Positions 34,494 through 43,820 are shown, counted from the first letter of the stretch. The stretch: DNA of 64,000 nucleotides from Rhizobium sp. NXC14 (GCF_002117485.1 NZ_CP021030.1:3578501-3642500); one strand, 5' to 3'. Translations and numbers: made by a program. Notes: generated by a model not told the origin, from the sequence alone.

Positions 34494-35950
34494 AGCCACT
34501 CGGTTTCATCGTTCTCCTGCTTGGCCTCCTCGCCATCGTCAATGGCGCTCGTTTTGCAGTGACGACCCTCTGCCTGTTGACGCTGCTGGGAGCCGCGGCG
34601 GCTCTGCAATTGCCGGCGCTCGGCGGCAGCAGTATCCAGCCAAGCCATCTTCTGCTCCTGTTTATCGTCGCCGCCACCTTGTTGCGTCCAGTCCAGACCC
34701 AAGCGGCGCTGGCGAGCATCGCTTATCCGGGGCCTGGCTTCTGGTTTGCCGCCTATATCCTGTTTTCCGTCCTGTCGTCTTTCTTCCTGCCGCGCATTTT
34801 TGCGGGCGCGACCCTCGTCTACTCCTCTGCGAGAGATGCGACCGGCATGATGTCGACGGTGGCCGCCCCCTTGTCGCCAGGCTCATCCAACCTTAGCCAA
34901 TCTGTCTATCTGCTCGGCGATCTCGCCTGCTTTGCCATGGTCTCGGGGCTTGCGAGGCTCGGATATGCACGCTTCATCGCACAACAGTTGATCGTCGCGT
35001 CAATCGCATGTTTTGCTTTTGCCTTGCTCGACATCGGAACGTTTTTGACCGGACAGTCCTACCTGCTAGATGTGATTAGAAACGCGAATTATACCATGCA
35101 CACGGCCGAGACGATCAGCGGTTTCAAACGCATCGTCGGCGCCTTTCCCGAAGCGAGCATATACGGGACGGTCGCACTGGCCTACTTTTCATTCACTCTT
35201 CTGCTCTGGCTGGAGCGTGTCCGAAGCCGCATGGCCGGCATGGCAACGCTTTTCATCGGCCCCACGATCCTGCTCTGCACGTCGACAACCGCCTATATCG
35301 CCGGGCTCTTCGTTGTCTGCATGCTCGTGCTTTTCTGCTTCAAACGTATGATTGCCGGGTCGGCTAAGAGCTCGCATATGACTTTCCTGGCGATAACCCT
35401 CTTCCTAATCCCTTGCGCCATCGTAGCCCTCAGCCTTGTCCCCGATGCGTGGGATTCGATCACGAGCCTCGTCAACACCACCCTATCGGACAAACTCCAA
35501 TCGCAATCCGGCGAGGAGCGTACCGCTTGGAACACGCTGGCTTTGATCGCATTCGTCGATACTGCAACCTTCGGCGCCGGGCTCGGGACTGTTCGAGCGT
35601 CAAGTTTCATCGCCGCATTGCTGTCCAACGTCGGATTGACCGGCACGCTTCTCTTCGCCGCCTTCCTGTACAGCCTCGTCAGAGCCCCCAGCCGGCAGGT
35701 CTCGGGCGATCGGGAGACACATGCGATCGGAAACGCCGCTATTATGGCAACGATCTCACAGATCGTCTCTGCGGCGATTTCAGGAAGCGGCACCGATCTT
35801 GGCCTGCTGTTCAGCACCACAGCGGGTTTGGCTGCCGGTTGCCTGGCCGCTCCCTATGTCTCGCAGCATCGAGTGACCCGATCTGTCGCAAATCGGCATC
35901 GACCGGAGGCATCGGCATCTCTGAGGAGAGCGCCGGTGTTTGCAGCGTGA
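34484..35950 (+). CDS. Polysaccharide polymerase (Wzy/ExoQ/O-antigen-ligase-like membrane protein)
   Basis: This 488-residue integral membrane protein has about 10-12 hydrophobic helices and one large hydrophilic loop (around residues 95-130). Sequence conservation in Wzy proteins is weak, so the call rests on topology, the GPTILLCTSTTAYIAGLF and AWNTLALIAFVDTATFGAGLGTVRASS segments typical of the O-antigen ligase/polymerase superfamily, and position between export and transferase genes. ATG 34484 is the first start after an in-frame TGA at 34478. It probably joins flipped repeat units in the periplasm. Confidence 0.75.
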   Translation: MSIEPLGFIVLLLGLLAIVNGARFAVTTLCLLTLLGAAAALQLPALGGSSIQPSHLLLLFIVAATLLRPVQTQAALASIAYPGPGFWFAAYILFSVLSSFFLPRIFAGATLVYSSARDATGMMSTVAAPLSPGSSNLSQSVYLLGDLACFAMVSGLARLGYARFIAQQLIVASIACFAFALLDIGTFLTGQSYLLDVIRNANYTMHTAETISGFKRIVGAFPEASIYGTVALAYFSFTLLLWLERVRSRMAGMATLFIGPTILLCTSTTAYIAGLFVVCMLVLFCFKRMIAGSAKSSHMTFLAITLFLIPCAIVALSLVPDAWDSITSLVNTTLSDKLQSQSGEERTAWNTLALIAFVDTATFGAGLGTVRASSFIAALLSNVGLTGTLLFAAFLYSLVRAPSRQVSGDRETHAIGNAAIMATISQIVSAAISGSGTDLGLLFSTTAGLAAGCLAAPYVSQHRVTRSVANRHRPEASASLRRAPVFAA

Positions 35951-36084
35951 TGACCCCAGCCGCGAATTTCGTTCAAGGCCAAAAGCCGCTGCATCCGTCA
36001 GGAAATACCGGCGTTGGAATGCGGGAGGAACGCGGTTCCGCACCACGGTCCTCGGAAGGACGCGTGGCCGGTCGTGTTTCAACA

Positions 36085-36390
36085 TCAGCCCTGCTGGCGC
36101 TCGCTGGTGGGTGCTATGCTATCGGCGGCGGAATTGCTTTGCCGCAGCCTGGCGCTACGCCGCGCAAAACCCGACAGGAAGACGCCGGCGAGATAGCCGA
36201 TCTCCATGAGCACGAGGAGAGCGAGGCCGGAAGCGATCGCTGCGATCAGCGAGGAGCCGTCGGCGAATGCCAGGCTGCCGAAGCCGATAGCCACAAGAAT
36301 TGCGAAAATCGCGAAGGCCCAAGCGCGGATCGAAGCGCCGGCGGCTATCGAAATCACGGCCGCCACCAGGGTGGTGATCAGCATGGCCAT
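36085..36390 (-). CDS. Small membrane protein of unknown function
   Basis: This 101-residue protein has three closely spaced hydrophobic segments (MLITTLVAAVISIAAGA, AWAFAIFAILVAIGFGSLAF and SLIAAIASGLALLVLMEIGY) and a short basic tail. ATG 36390 has AGAGGG 8 bases upstream. The strongly membrane-like composition argues for a real gene over the overlapping plus-strand frame, which is low in family character. It lies on the opposite strand inside the polysaccharide arm, convergent with the polymerase gene and diverging from the GT8 gene. I do not recognise a family. Confidence 0.55.
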   Translation of the reverse strand: MAMLITTLVAAVISIAAGASIRAWAFAIFAILVAIGFGSLAFADGSSLIAAIASGLALLVLMEIGYLAGVFLSGFARRSARLRQSNSAADSIAPTSERQQG

Positions 36391-36686
36391 CTTCCATCCC
36401 TCTGCATTTCGACAAGGACCCTGGCACCAATCGTCCTGCCACGGTTCAAGATATCGAAGCACAGTCCTGTAATAGGCACGGCTTTCTCCATGACGAGCGT
36501 CTCAACAATGGAACACACAACCGGAGGCGGGACGCTGTTTCAGCAAACGAGCGGTCCTGCGATCCGCAATATATACCCGACCGGACTGTCATACGACAGG
36601 TCAGCCGGGTCAATCAACAACTGCTCCCTCAACCCTGAAGAGAGCAGCCATTCAGTCGCATTCAAGACAACCGGAAGGGTGATGAC

Positions 36687-37598
36687 ATGAACAATCAGTG
36701 CGTTGTCTACGTCACGGATGTGGAATATTCATTTCCGACTATCCTTTCCGCGCTTCAGGCTCGCAAATTCGCAAGTTCCGCAACCGACGTTTGCGTGCTT
36801 ATGTCTGAACGTCTCGACAATTTCGGCGAGTTGAAGGCCCTGCTCGCCGCGAGCGGCGTCGAATTGGCAGATGCGACCGACGCACTGCAGGATTCGCTCG
36901 GCAAGCTTGACAGTTCGCATTTTCAGGGGCGCATCAGCGTCAGCACGATGGCCAAACTAGTCCTTTGCGAGATCCTGCCCACCCATTACAGCCAGATCAT
37001 CTATCTCGATGGCGATACCCAGATCGTCAGCGATCTCGGCAAACTCGAAAACGCCAACGTGCCTGAAGGCCGGTTTTTCGCGGCCCGCGATTACACGGCA
37101 ATCCAGGACTTCCTCAACACTGGGAAGGACAACCACTACTTCAATGCAGGGGTCCTGAAATTCCATCGCAACGGCTGGATCGGACAGGAGGCGCTTGAGC
37201 TTTTTGCCAGAAATCCCGAGGCTTGCGAGGGCAAACATGATCAGGGCGCATTAAATTATGTTTGCGGTTCGTCGCTCATCCTCGTGTCCAACCGCTGGAA
37301 CTTTCCCAAGCAGTTTCTGCATCTGGTGAACATGTCGTCACTGGCGATCGTCCACTATATGGCGCATCCAAAGCCATGGCATGGGACCTTCTTTCCATGG
37401 ACAGATCGTGAAAGCCAAGTCTATGCCGATCTGCGCAGAGCGCATCCGATTTACAGCGCGCTCTATCGCGGAATAAGCCTCGATCGGAAGATACTCTATA
37501 AATATCGGTCGATACGGGCACGCCTCGAACACGCAATCGAAAGGAACGGCGCCCACCCGCGGGTTCAGAACCTGCTGGTTGGCGACTACGCAGTATGA
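36687..37598 (+). CDS. Glycosyltransferase family 8
   Basis: This is a 303-residue retaining GT-A transferase. The family signature is complete: YLDGDTQI with the DxD at D108/D110, YFNAGVLKF, the HDQGALN segment, and a late HYMAHPKPW that binds metal. Related enzymes move glucose or galactose from UDP-sugars onto lipopolysaccharide or exopolysaccharide precursors. GGAAGGG precedes the ATG. It starts a possible second sub-operon with the following GT2-like gene, 59 bases on. Confidence 0.9.
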   Translation: MNNQCVVYVTDVEYSFPTILSALQARKFASSATDVCVLMSERLDNFGELKALLAASGVELADATDALQDSLGKLDSSHFQGRISVSTMAKLVLCEILPTHYSQIIYLDGDTQIVSDLGKLENANVPEGRFFAARDYTAIQDFLNTGKDNHYFNAGVLKFHRNGWIGQEALELFARNPEACEGKHDQGALNYVCGSSLILVSNRWNFPKQFLHLVNMSSLAIVHYMAHPKPWHGTFFPWTDRESQVYADLRRAHPIYSALYRGISLDRKILYKYRSIRARLEHAIERNGAHPRVQNLLVGDYAV

Positions 37599-37657
37599 TG
37601 ACGCATACTGGTCCGACCCAACAAATAAAGATCCGCATATAGAGCTCAGGATTGAAA

Positions 37658-38776
37658 ATGAGTTATCGGGCTTCCGTCGCCAGTATCTCGCATTACGCAA
37701 AAGCCCGCCTGCGCCGGTCACTCAAGGCTCGGCAAGTTCGCTATGACGTGCTGCGCAGTGGGCTCATACAGGCCCGCCACGTCGTCATCTGCGTCATCCG
37801 TGACGAGGGCCATCGGCTGGCATTCTTCCTGCAATATTATCGCGATCTCGGTTTCGAGCACTTCATCTGCATCGACAACGGCTCGGCGGATGGAACGGCA
37901 GAATTGCTGTCCGGTTTCGACGATGTCTCGCTTCTCTCGGCTCATGGCTCCTACAAGGCGGCAAGGTTCGGAAACGACTGGATCAATGAGGTCATCAACC
38001 GGCACTGTCAGGAGAAATGGGTTCTTTATGTCGATGCAGACGAGTTCCTGGTCTACCCGCATTGCGACACTCGGCCAATCGATCAGCTGACCGCCTATAT
38101 CGAATCCACCGGCGGTCATTCCCTCCGCTCGGTCATGATCGACATGTACAGCGAGCGTCCCGTTCTCGAAAACATATGTGAACCCGGCCGCAACCCGCTC
38201 GAAGTCTGCAATCTATTCGACCGGTCCGGCTACGTCGCACATTTCGACGACCGCAACAGGACAACGTGGATCAAAGGGGGCGTCCGCGGACGCATCTATT
38301 TTCGCGATCGGCTCTGGGACGGGCCGGCGCTGAACAAGATCCCGCTCGTATATGTGACAGGTGAACGGCTGTTTCTCAAATCATCACACCAGGTCTGGCC
38401 GCTCTCCCTGAATCTGGGCGACATGCGCGGCGCGATTTGCGTATCCGGCGCGCTTCTCCACTTCAAATTCCTATCGACCTTCGTGCACAAGGTTGCCGAT
38501 GCCGAGCATGTTTCTCAGCATACGGAAGAATACACTGTTTACTCCGCTGATAAGGGGATGGGCGGCTTCGTCTGTGACGATACAGGCACTTACGCAAGCT
38601 GGAGGGACTTGTCCGATCATGGGCTCATTCAAGGCGAAGGCTGGAAATATTGGAAGAATGTCTCCGGGGACGAAATCGAAACAGTCCAGCAGAACATGCC
38701 TGGTTCAGCGCAGCGACACCCGCAGAGAAGGCATGAAAATCGCTACGACCCTGCCTCCCTTGGATCGGCATCTTGA
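37658..38776 (+). CDS. Glycosyltransferase family 2-like (Glyco_tranf_2_4)
   Basis: This 372-residue protein has a GT-A core: VVICVIRDEGHRLAFFLQYYRDLGFEHFICIDNGSADGT and the metal-binding DxD in WVLYVDADEFLVYP (D126/D128). These features are typical of the Glyco_tranf_2_4 group found in rhizobial and capsular clusters. The C-terminal third is hydrophilic and probably forms acceptor contacts. ATG 37658 follows AGGA; a TTG two codons earlier is less likely. Donor and acceptor unknown. It is the last plus-strand gene of the locus. Confidence 0.85.
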   Translation: MSYRASVASISHYAKARLRRSLKARQVRYDVLRSGLIQARHVVICVIRDEGHRLAFFLQYYRDLGFEHFICIDNGSADGTAELLSGFDDVSLLSAHGSYKAARFGNDWINEVINRHCQEKWVLYVDADEFLVYPHCDTRPIDQLTAYIESTGGHSLRSVMIDMYSERPVLENICEPGRNPLEVCNLFDRSGYVAHFDDRNRTTWIKGGVRGRIYFRDRLWDGPALNKIPLVYVTGERLFLKSSHQVWPLSLNLGDMRGAICVSGALLHFKFLSTFVHKVADAEHVSQHTEEYTVYSADKGMGGFVCDDTGTYASWRDLSDHGLIQGEGWKYWKNVSGDEIETVQQNMPGSAQRHPQRRHENRYDPASLGSAS

Positions 38777-38989
38777 CCGAACCTGGTAGCCGCCAATACG
38801 AAGCTTAGGGGGCAAATCTAAATCGAACGGCTCGACTGAAGCGTCACACGGTATGACTGCTTGAGGCATCATTCGATGGCATAAGCCCAGCATCAGCATT
38901 AAGCAGTCAGAGCCGCTGTGACGGCAAATCGCGATGATCTCTTCGCTGGTCGGCTTCGGTTTGCGGGCTCTCCGATGGGGACCGGAAGC

Positions 38990-40099
38990 CTATTTCAAAA
39001 CCGCGCCGGCCAACTCCCGTCTTGAACCGCGCTGCAGGTACAGGTTCTCAAGCCAGGTCACCTGTTTCCTCAACCCCAACGCAGGCTTTTCGATGAATCG
39101 CCACGAGAAGGCGGCAAAACAAGTGACAATGAGGCTGCAGACGATCCCATTCAGCCACCAGTTATGCGCCCACGGTCCGAGCGCGACGAAGGCCTGCTGG
39201 ATGGGATAGCCATATAGGAATACGCCATAGGAATAGTCGGCCCCCTGAAGCACTCCGAGCTTGCGGGGCGAGGTGAGGCCGAGAAAGACCGTTACATATC
39301 CAATAGCCGGAATGGCAACGAAGTCCCCAAAAGAGCTGAACCAGTAAGCCCACAATATGACGGCAACGGAAGCGATGAAGATGCGGACATCCCACAGAAT
39401 CTTGTCCTTGTAGAGATAAATCGTCACGCCCACGAGGAAGGCGCCGATCAGCAGATTCCCCGACGCGGTGGTCGGCATGGATGCCCAGTTGCTCTCGTGC
39501 TTCCAATATCTCGCAAGCCCAAACCCCACGATCAACGCCGTCGTTGCCACCAGCGCCATTGCACGCCGCTTGACCACGCCGAGCAGAAAAAGCACGGCGA
39601 TCGCGACGTAACATTCAAGTTCGAAAGGCACGGTCCAGAGCTGGCCATTTACCATCGCGGCGTCCGGATTGTTCAGGAACACCCCCGGAAGATTGAAGTG
39701 AATGTGTCCGGTGACATTCAGCAGATATGCAAAAAACTGGGGGTCGGTGAAGTAGTTACTGAGGTCATACTCGGTATAGATCGCTCCAAGTATAAAAGCA
39801 GCCAGCAACACTTCCACTGCGAGGGCGGGGTAAATCCGGATAAATCGATTGCCAAGAAAGGAGATCAACGTCTTCGACCGCGCGAGACTGCCGGCGACCA
39901 GGAACCCGCTCAAGGCGAAGAACATGGGCAGTACCGACTTGATAAAGGGCCGCAGGGGCGTTTCCCACAAAAACAGATCATCGCCATAGGTGACACGAGC
40001 CGTATGTATCCAAAGCACCGAAAAGGCCAACAGCAATCGCATGTAATCGAATCCTGTCGGCCGCCCCTTCGCCAGGTCAAGCTTTTCACCGAGAACCAT
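38990..40099 (-). CDS. Acyltransferase family 3 membrane protein (OafA/ExoZ-like)
   Basis: This multi-spanning O-acyltransferase of about 369 residues has about 10 helices and opens with FDYMRLLLAFSVLWIHTARV, containing the conserved histidine, followed by FFALSGFLVAGSL, NRFIRIYPAL and NGQLWTVPFELECY. The family adds acetyl or succinyl groups to surface polysaccharides. ATG 40099 was preferred because AAGGGGG lies 7 bases upstream; ATG 40141 adds 14 residues. It converges on the GT2-like gene and lies at the edge of the polysaccharide locus, so it probably decorates that polymer. Confidence 0.88.
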   Translation of the reverse strand: MVLGEKLDLAKGRPTGFDYMRLLLAFSVLWIHTARVTYGDDLFLWETPLRPFIKSVLPMFFALSGFLVAGSLARSKTLISFLGNRFIRIYPALAVEVLLAAFILGAIYTEYDLSNYFTDPQFFAYLLNVTGHIHFNLPGVFLNNPDAAMVNGQLWTVPFELECYVAIAVLFLLGVVKRRAMALVATTALIVGFGLARYWKHESNWASMPTTASGNLLIGAFLVGVTIYLYKDKILWDVRIFIASVAVILWAYWFSSFGDFVAIPAIGYVTVFLGLTSPRKLGVLQGADYSYGVFLYGYPIQQAFVALGPWAHNWWLNGIVCSLIVTCFAAFSWRFIEKPALGLRKQVTWLENLYLQRGSRRELAGAVLK

Positions 40100-40317
40100 C
40101 AATGCCCCCTTCAGAAGTTTTGACGCAATCGCAAGCATCATTGCCGGCTCGGGGACACGTGTCAGTGACCGCAGCTACATCATGAAAAATTTGAAGCGAC
40201 TGCTTGTCTTCGGGACGAACACCTGACCATCGGTCCAACGCTCTGTGCTGCCGGAGGCGCCGTTCGATGGTCGGAGACGAATGCGGGCTATTGCGCAGCG
40301 AATTGGATGAGGAGACG

Positions 40318-42636
40318 ATGAAATTACTGGCCGCTCTGTTCTGTATCGTTCTCGCCTTTATTGGATTGGGCCTGACGGGAGGCGGCGCCTTGCTGCTCAG
40401 CCTCGGCGGCTCGCCCTATTACGCAATCACAGGACTTGCCTACCTCGTTGCGGCAGTTCTGCTGTGGCGCCGGAAGCCTCTCGGCGCATTGATTGTCCTG
40501 CTTGTCGCCGTTTTCACTCTTCCCTGGGCTATATGGGAATCGGGCACCAATTTCTGGGCACTCTTCGCACGCTTGATGTCCCCCATCGCACTGGCGGGAT
40601 TTGCGTTGCTCTTTGCACCAGCGCGCTTGCCCACCGTCGACCGAAAGCTCTTCCACGGCGGCGCCCTGCTTGCCGCCATTCTGTTTGCTGCAGGATTCGG
40701 TCTTGCCTTCATCCCGCATGAGGTGATCCGCCCTTCTGCAGACACCCCGGCTTACAAGACCGCCAAGGGCGACAACTCCCCTTCCGACTGGACATCCTAT
40801 GGCCGCAGCACGGCGGGAGATCGTTATTCCCCGTTCGACCAGATCAACCGCAGCAATGTTGCCCAGCTTGACCTTGCCTGGACATATCGAACCGGAAGGG
40901 GCGACGGCGTCGATCAGAATACACCTCTGCAGATCGGGGATACGGTCTACACATGCACACCGACGAATGTGATCACAGCTCTTGATGCCGATACGGGAAA
41001 ACCCCGCTGGACGTTCGACCCCAAAGCGTCGGCGCCCTATTGGCAGCGCTGCCGGGGCCTCGGCTATTACAAGATGCCGGAGGAACACCGATCGCCCGAT
41101 GGCCTTTGCGACGAGCGTCTGATACAGACGACGATCGATGCCCGCCTCCTCGCGATTGACAGCAAGACCGGCGCGCCGTGCACGGCCTTCGGCGACAACG
41201 GTACTGTGCAGCTCTCCCAGGGCATGGGCGAAGTCAAGACCGGCTACTATTTCCAGACATCGGCTCCGTTGATTGCCCGCAACCTGATTGTCATCGGAGG
41301 CTGGGTCACCGACAATCAGGAGGTCGGCGAGCCCTCAGGCGTCATCCGCGCATTCAATGTGGTGACCGGCGAGCTCGAATGGGCCTGGGATCTCGGCAAT
41401 CCTGCGATCACCAAGCTTCCGCCGGCAGGCGAGACCTATACGCGCGCCACGCCCAATATGTGGACGACAGCGGCCTTCGACGAAAAGCTCGGCCTCATCT
41501 ATGCCCCGCTCGGCAATACCACGCCGGATTATTACGGCGCCAATCGCCCGGCTTTCGCCGATCAGTACAACGCGACATTGGTGGCGCTCGATGTGACGAC
41601 CGGCAGGGAGAGATGGAAGTTCCAGACCGTGCATCACGATATCTGGGACTATGATCTGCCGGCCCAACCAGCGCTGATCGACCTGCCCGATGGCAATGGC
41701 GCCATCGTGCCCGCCATCTTGCAGACCACCAAACGTGGGCAGCTTTTCCTGCTCAATCGCCAGACCGGCCTTCCCCTCGCCGAAGTTCAGGAAAAGCCGG
41801 TGCCGCAAAGGGGAGGCGCGCCGGAGGAGAAACTGTCGCCGACACAGCCTTATTCGGTCGGCATGCCGACGATTGGTGCGGAACGCGTCACCGAGCAGCG
41901 GGCCTGGGGCCTGACAATGTTCGATCAGCTGGCCTGCCGCATCGCCTTTCGCAAGATGCGCTACGACGGGGACTTCACCCCGATCGGCACGCGTCCTGCA
42001 CTTCAGCAGCCGGGAAATCTGGGCGGCCTCAACTGGGGAAGCGTCTCGCTCGACCTCCCCAACAACCGCGTGTTCATGAACGACATCCGTGTACCCAGCA
42101 TCTTCGCCCTCGTTCCGCGGGCCGATTACGTCGATTTCGCCCTCGTCACGGCGGCGCACGGCCCCTCCGCTCCACAGCGCGGCACGCCTTATGGTATGAC
42201 GACCGAGAAGTGGACGTCGAGACTGCGCATTCCCTGCACGCAACCGCCATGGGGGATGGTGACGGCAGTGGATCTGAACACACGCAAAATCGCATGGCAG
42301 GTGCCGGCCGGGACTGCCGAACAGCTCGGACCGTTCAGGATCAAGATGAATTTACCCATGTCAATGGGCTTGCCGACCTATGCTGGCACATCGGCGACTG
42401 CGGGCGGCCTTGTCTTCTTTGCCGGCTTTCAGGATTACTACATTCGCGCCTATGACGCCGAGAACGGCAACGAGCTTTGGAAATATCCTCTGCCTGTCGG
42501 CTCGAGTGCGACGCCGATGACCTACGTCTCACCGAGGACAGGCAAACAATATGTGCTGGTCTCGGTTGGCGGAGCGGCAAATTCGACTGACCTCGGCGAC
42601 TATGTGCTGGCCTTCTCCCTAAAAGAGGGGGATTAG
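40318..42636 (+). CDS. gcd: Membrane-bound quinoprotein glucose dehydrogenase
   Basis: This 772-residue PQQ-dependent glucose dehydrogenase oxidises glucose to gluconolactone in the periplasm and passes electrons to ubiquinone. The first 140 residues hold five hydrophobic helices (from MKLLAALFCIVLAFIGLGL). The rest is the eight-bladed quinoprotein propeller, beginning DWTSYGRSTAGDRYSPFDQIN and with repeated W motifs such as LEWAWDLGNP and GRERWKFQTVHHDIWDYD. The length fits the family. ATG 40318 has GAGGAGA 4 bases upstream; a 38-codon upstream extension is hydrophilic and rejected. No pqq biosynthesis gene is in the window. Confidence 0.93.
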   Translation: MKLLAALFCIVLAFIGLGLTGGGALLLSLGGSPYYAITGLAYLVAAVLLWRRKPLGALIVLLVAVFTLPWAIWESGTNFWALFARLMSPIALAGFALLFAPARLPTVDRKLFHGGALLAAILFAAGFGLAFIPHEVIRPSADTPAYKTAKGDNSPSDWTSYGRSTAGDRYSPFDQINRSNVAQLDLAWTYRTGRGDGVDQNTPLQIGDTVYTCTPTNVITALDADTGKPRWTFDPKASAPYWQRCRGLGYYKMPEEHRSPDGLCDERLIQTTIDARLLAIDSKTGAPCTAFGDNGTVQLSQGMGEVKTGYYFQTSAPLIARNLIVIGGWVTDNQEVGEPSGVIRAFNVVTGELEWAWDLGNPAITKLPPAGETYTRATPNMWTTAAFDEKLGLIYAPLGNTTPDYYGANRPAFADQYNATLVALDVTTGRERWKFQTVHHDIWDYDLPAQPALIDLPDGNGAIVPAILQTTKRGQLFLLNRQTGLPLAEVQEKPVPQRGGAPEEKLSPTQPYSVGMPTIGAERVTEQRAWGLTMFDQLACRIAFRKMRYDGDFTPIGTRPALQQPGNLGGLNWGSVSLDLPNNRVFMNDIRVPSIFALVPRADYVDFALVTAAHGPSAPQRGTPYGMTTEKWTSRLRIPCTQPPWGMVTAVDLNTRKIAWQVPAGTAEQLGPFRIKMNLPMSMGLPTYAGTSATAGGLVFFAGFQDYYIRAYDAENGNELWKYPLPVGSSATPMTYVSPRTGKQYVLVSVGGAANSTDLGDYVLAFSLKEGD

Positions 42637-42783
42637 CCGGCCGAAAAATTGGCTGACAGTAGATGATGGCATCGAGATCGTGCGCGCTGGCCATGTCTGA
42701 TCCTCTTGCTGCCGATCCGGGAACCAACCCGCTTATGCAAGGTTAAGGCGAAATGCCTCCGAGTTGTTGCCTCGGAAACATCT

Positions 42784-42888
42784 GGAGCGGTTCAGCTTTT
42801 CACGGAAGCGCAGAACCGCTCCAACCTTTTGGATTTACGCGATTCCGGAGGGAAACGGCTTCGCACTTTTCCTGGAATTGCTCTAACC
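42784..42888. repeat. Rhizobial dispersed intergenic repeat (copy 2)
   Basis: An inverted repeat GGAGCGGTTC (42784-42793) and GAACCGCTCC (42813-42822) is followed by a block containing GATTTACGCGATTCCGGAG and CGGCTTCGCACTTTTCCTGG. I recognise this pattern as a very common intergenic element of Rhizobium and relatives. Part of it is the reverse complement of the element at 5294. The open frame through it upstream of the DUF305 gene is therefore not evidence for a longer protein. Confidence 0.6.
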
Positions 42889-42927
42889 GCCTTGCGACTC
42901 GGTCCGAAGGCCGGAAGGAAGCTAACA

Positions 42928-43422
42928 ATGCGCAACCACCACAATTCCCGACATGAGGGGATGAGCAGGCATCCCTATTCCATGTTCGCGGTCAACATGA
43001 TCCTCAGCCTGATCGCCATGTACTTCGTGATGTTTTCAATGATCGACGGCTGGAGCGATTTCCGGAATAATCTCAACATGCTCTACATGGCGTTAGCGAT
43101 GGTGGCCCCGATGGGCATCATCATGCTCGCCACCATGGGCGGCATGTACCGGAACAGGAAGCTAAACGCCGCCATCCATGCCGGCCTGGTGATCCTGTTC
43201 GTCGCGGCCTTTGCAGGCACTCGCACACAGGCTCTCATAGACGACCGCCAATTCATCGCCTCTATGGTGCCGCATCATGCAGGTGCAATCCTCATGTGCC
43301 GGGAAGCAGCCCTCAACGATCCTGAAGTGGTTGCTCTCTGCGCCAACATCTCGCGCGGCCAGCGTGCGGAGATCGAGCAGATGAACGCGATCCGCACGCG
43401 CCTGGATCAGGGTACGCGGTAA
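42928..43422 (+). CDS. DUF305-domain membrane protein
   Basis: The product is a 164-residue inner-membrane protein with three hydrophobic helices (about 19-38, 50-70 and 82-97). These are followed by a DUF305-type segment: FIASMVPHHAGAILMCREA, with H116/H117 and C124, and later C138. The family occurs near copper and other metal-handling genes, and the His/Cys set suggests a metal site, but the function is not established. ATG 42928 has GGAAGGA upstream. It is followed by a strong hairpin terminator. Confidence 0.82.
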   Translation: MRNHHNSRHEGMSRHPYSMFAVNMILSLIAMYFVMFSMIDGWSDFRNNLNMLYMALAMVAPMGIIMLATMGGMYRNRKLNAAIHAGLVILFVAAFAGTRTQALIDDRQFIASMVPHHAGAILMCREAALNDPEVVALCANISRGQRAEIEQMNAIRTRLDQGTR

Positions 43423-43451
43423 GACTCCTCGACCCGTTGTCAAACAAACAA

Positions 43452-43478
43452 GCCCGCGCCTAGGCGGGCATTGTTATT
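43452..43478 (+). terminator. Rho-independent terminator after the DUF305 gene
   Basis: GCCCGC (43452-43457) pairs with GCGGGC (43464-43469) around a short loop, followed by a T-rich run. It lies 30 bases after the DUF305 stop codon. Confidence 0.7.
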
Positions 43479-43820
43479 TGGATGCCGAGGCCTTATGGCA
43501 GAGAGACTTGCAACTTCGGGGGAACAGCTGGTGTTAGTTGCAAGAAATTTCCCACTACGCCGTAACAAACCTAGGTACCTACGGGGTAATCCCATTTGCT
43601 TATGGAACAATAAAATAGGTGCGATCCGATCGAAAGCGCGGGCTTGGCAAGCGACCGTCGGCCACGTGCGGACCGGCTCGATCTTGCTCCCCCGATGACA
43701 ATAATCTTGTGAAAAATCCGATACTAGGGCACAATTTGCGAAGGCATCTGAAGTTGCGGCGCAGTCTCGAATCCGGCCGTCTCGCGCCGAGTGGCAGTTC
43801 GCGTCGGAGGGTCGGCGTCG
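43479..43820. promoter_or_regulatory. Upstream region of the complex I cassette
   Basis: This stretch of about 340 non-coding bases leads into nuoJ. It holds two overlapping 8-base palindromes, ACCTAGGT (43569-43576) and AGGTACCT (43573-43580), followed by ACGGGGTAATCCC, which may be a regulator site. No further gene is visible. The main promoter of the long nuo transcript must lie here; I cannot assign a sigma factor. Confidence 0.45.

Noticed and set aside
35413..36690. 425-codon plus-strand open frame overlapping the polymerase gene end and the small membrane protein
   Set aside because: It is out of frame with the polymerase, of random composition and no ribosome-binding site; the minus-strand three-helix protein is more convincing.
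42706..42927. 74-codon N-terminal extension of the DUF305 protein
   Set aside because: It runs through the dispersed repeat and lacks a membrane or signal pattern; ATG 42928 has a good ribosome-binding site.
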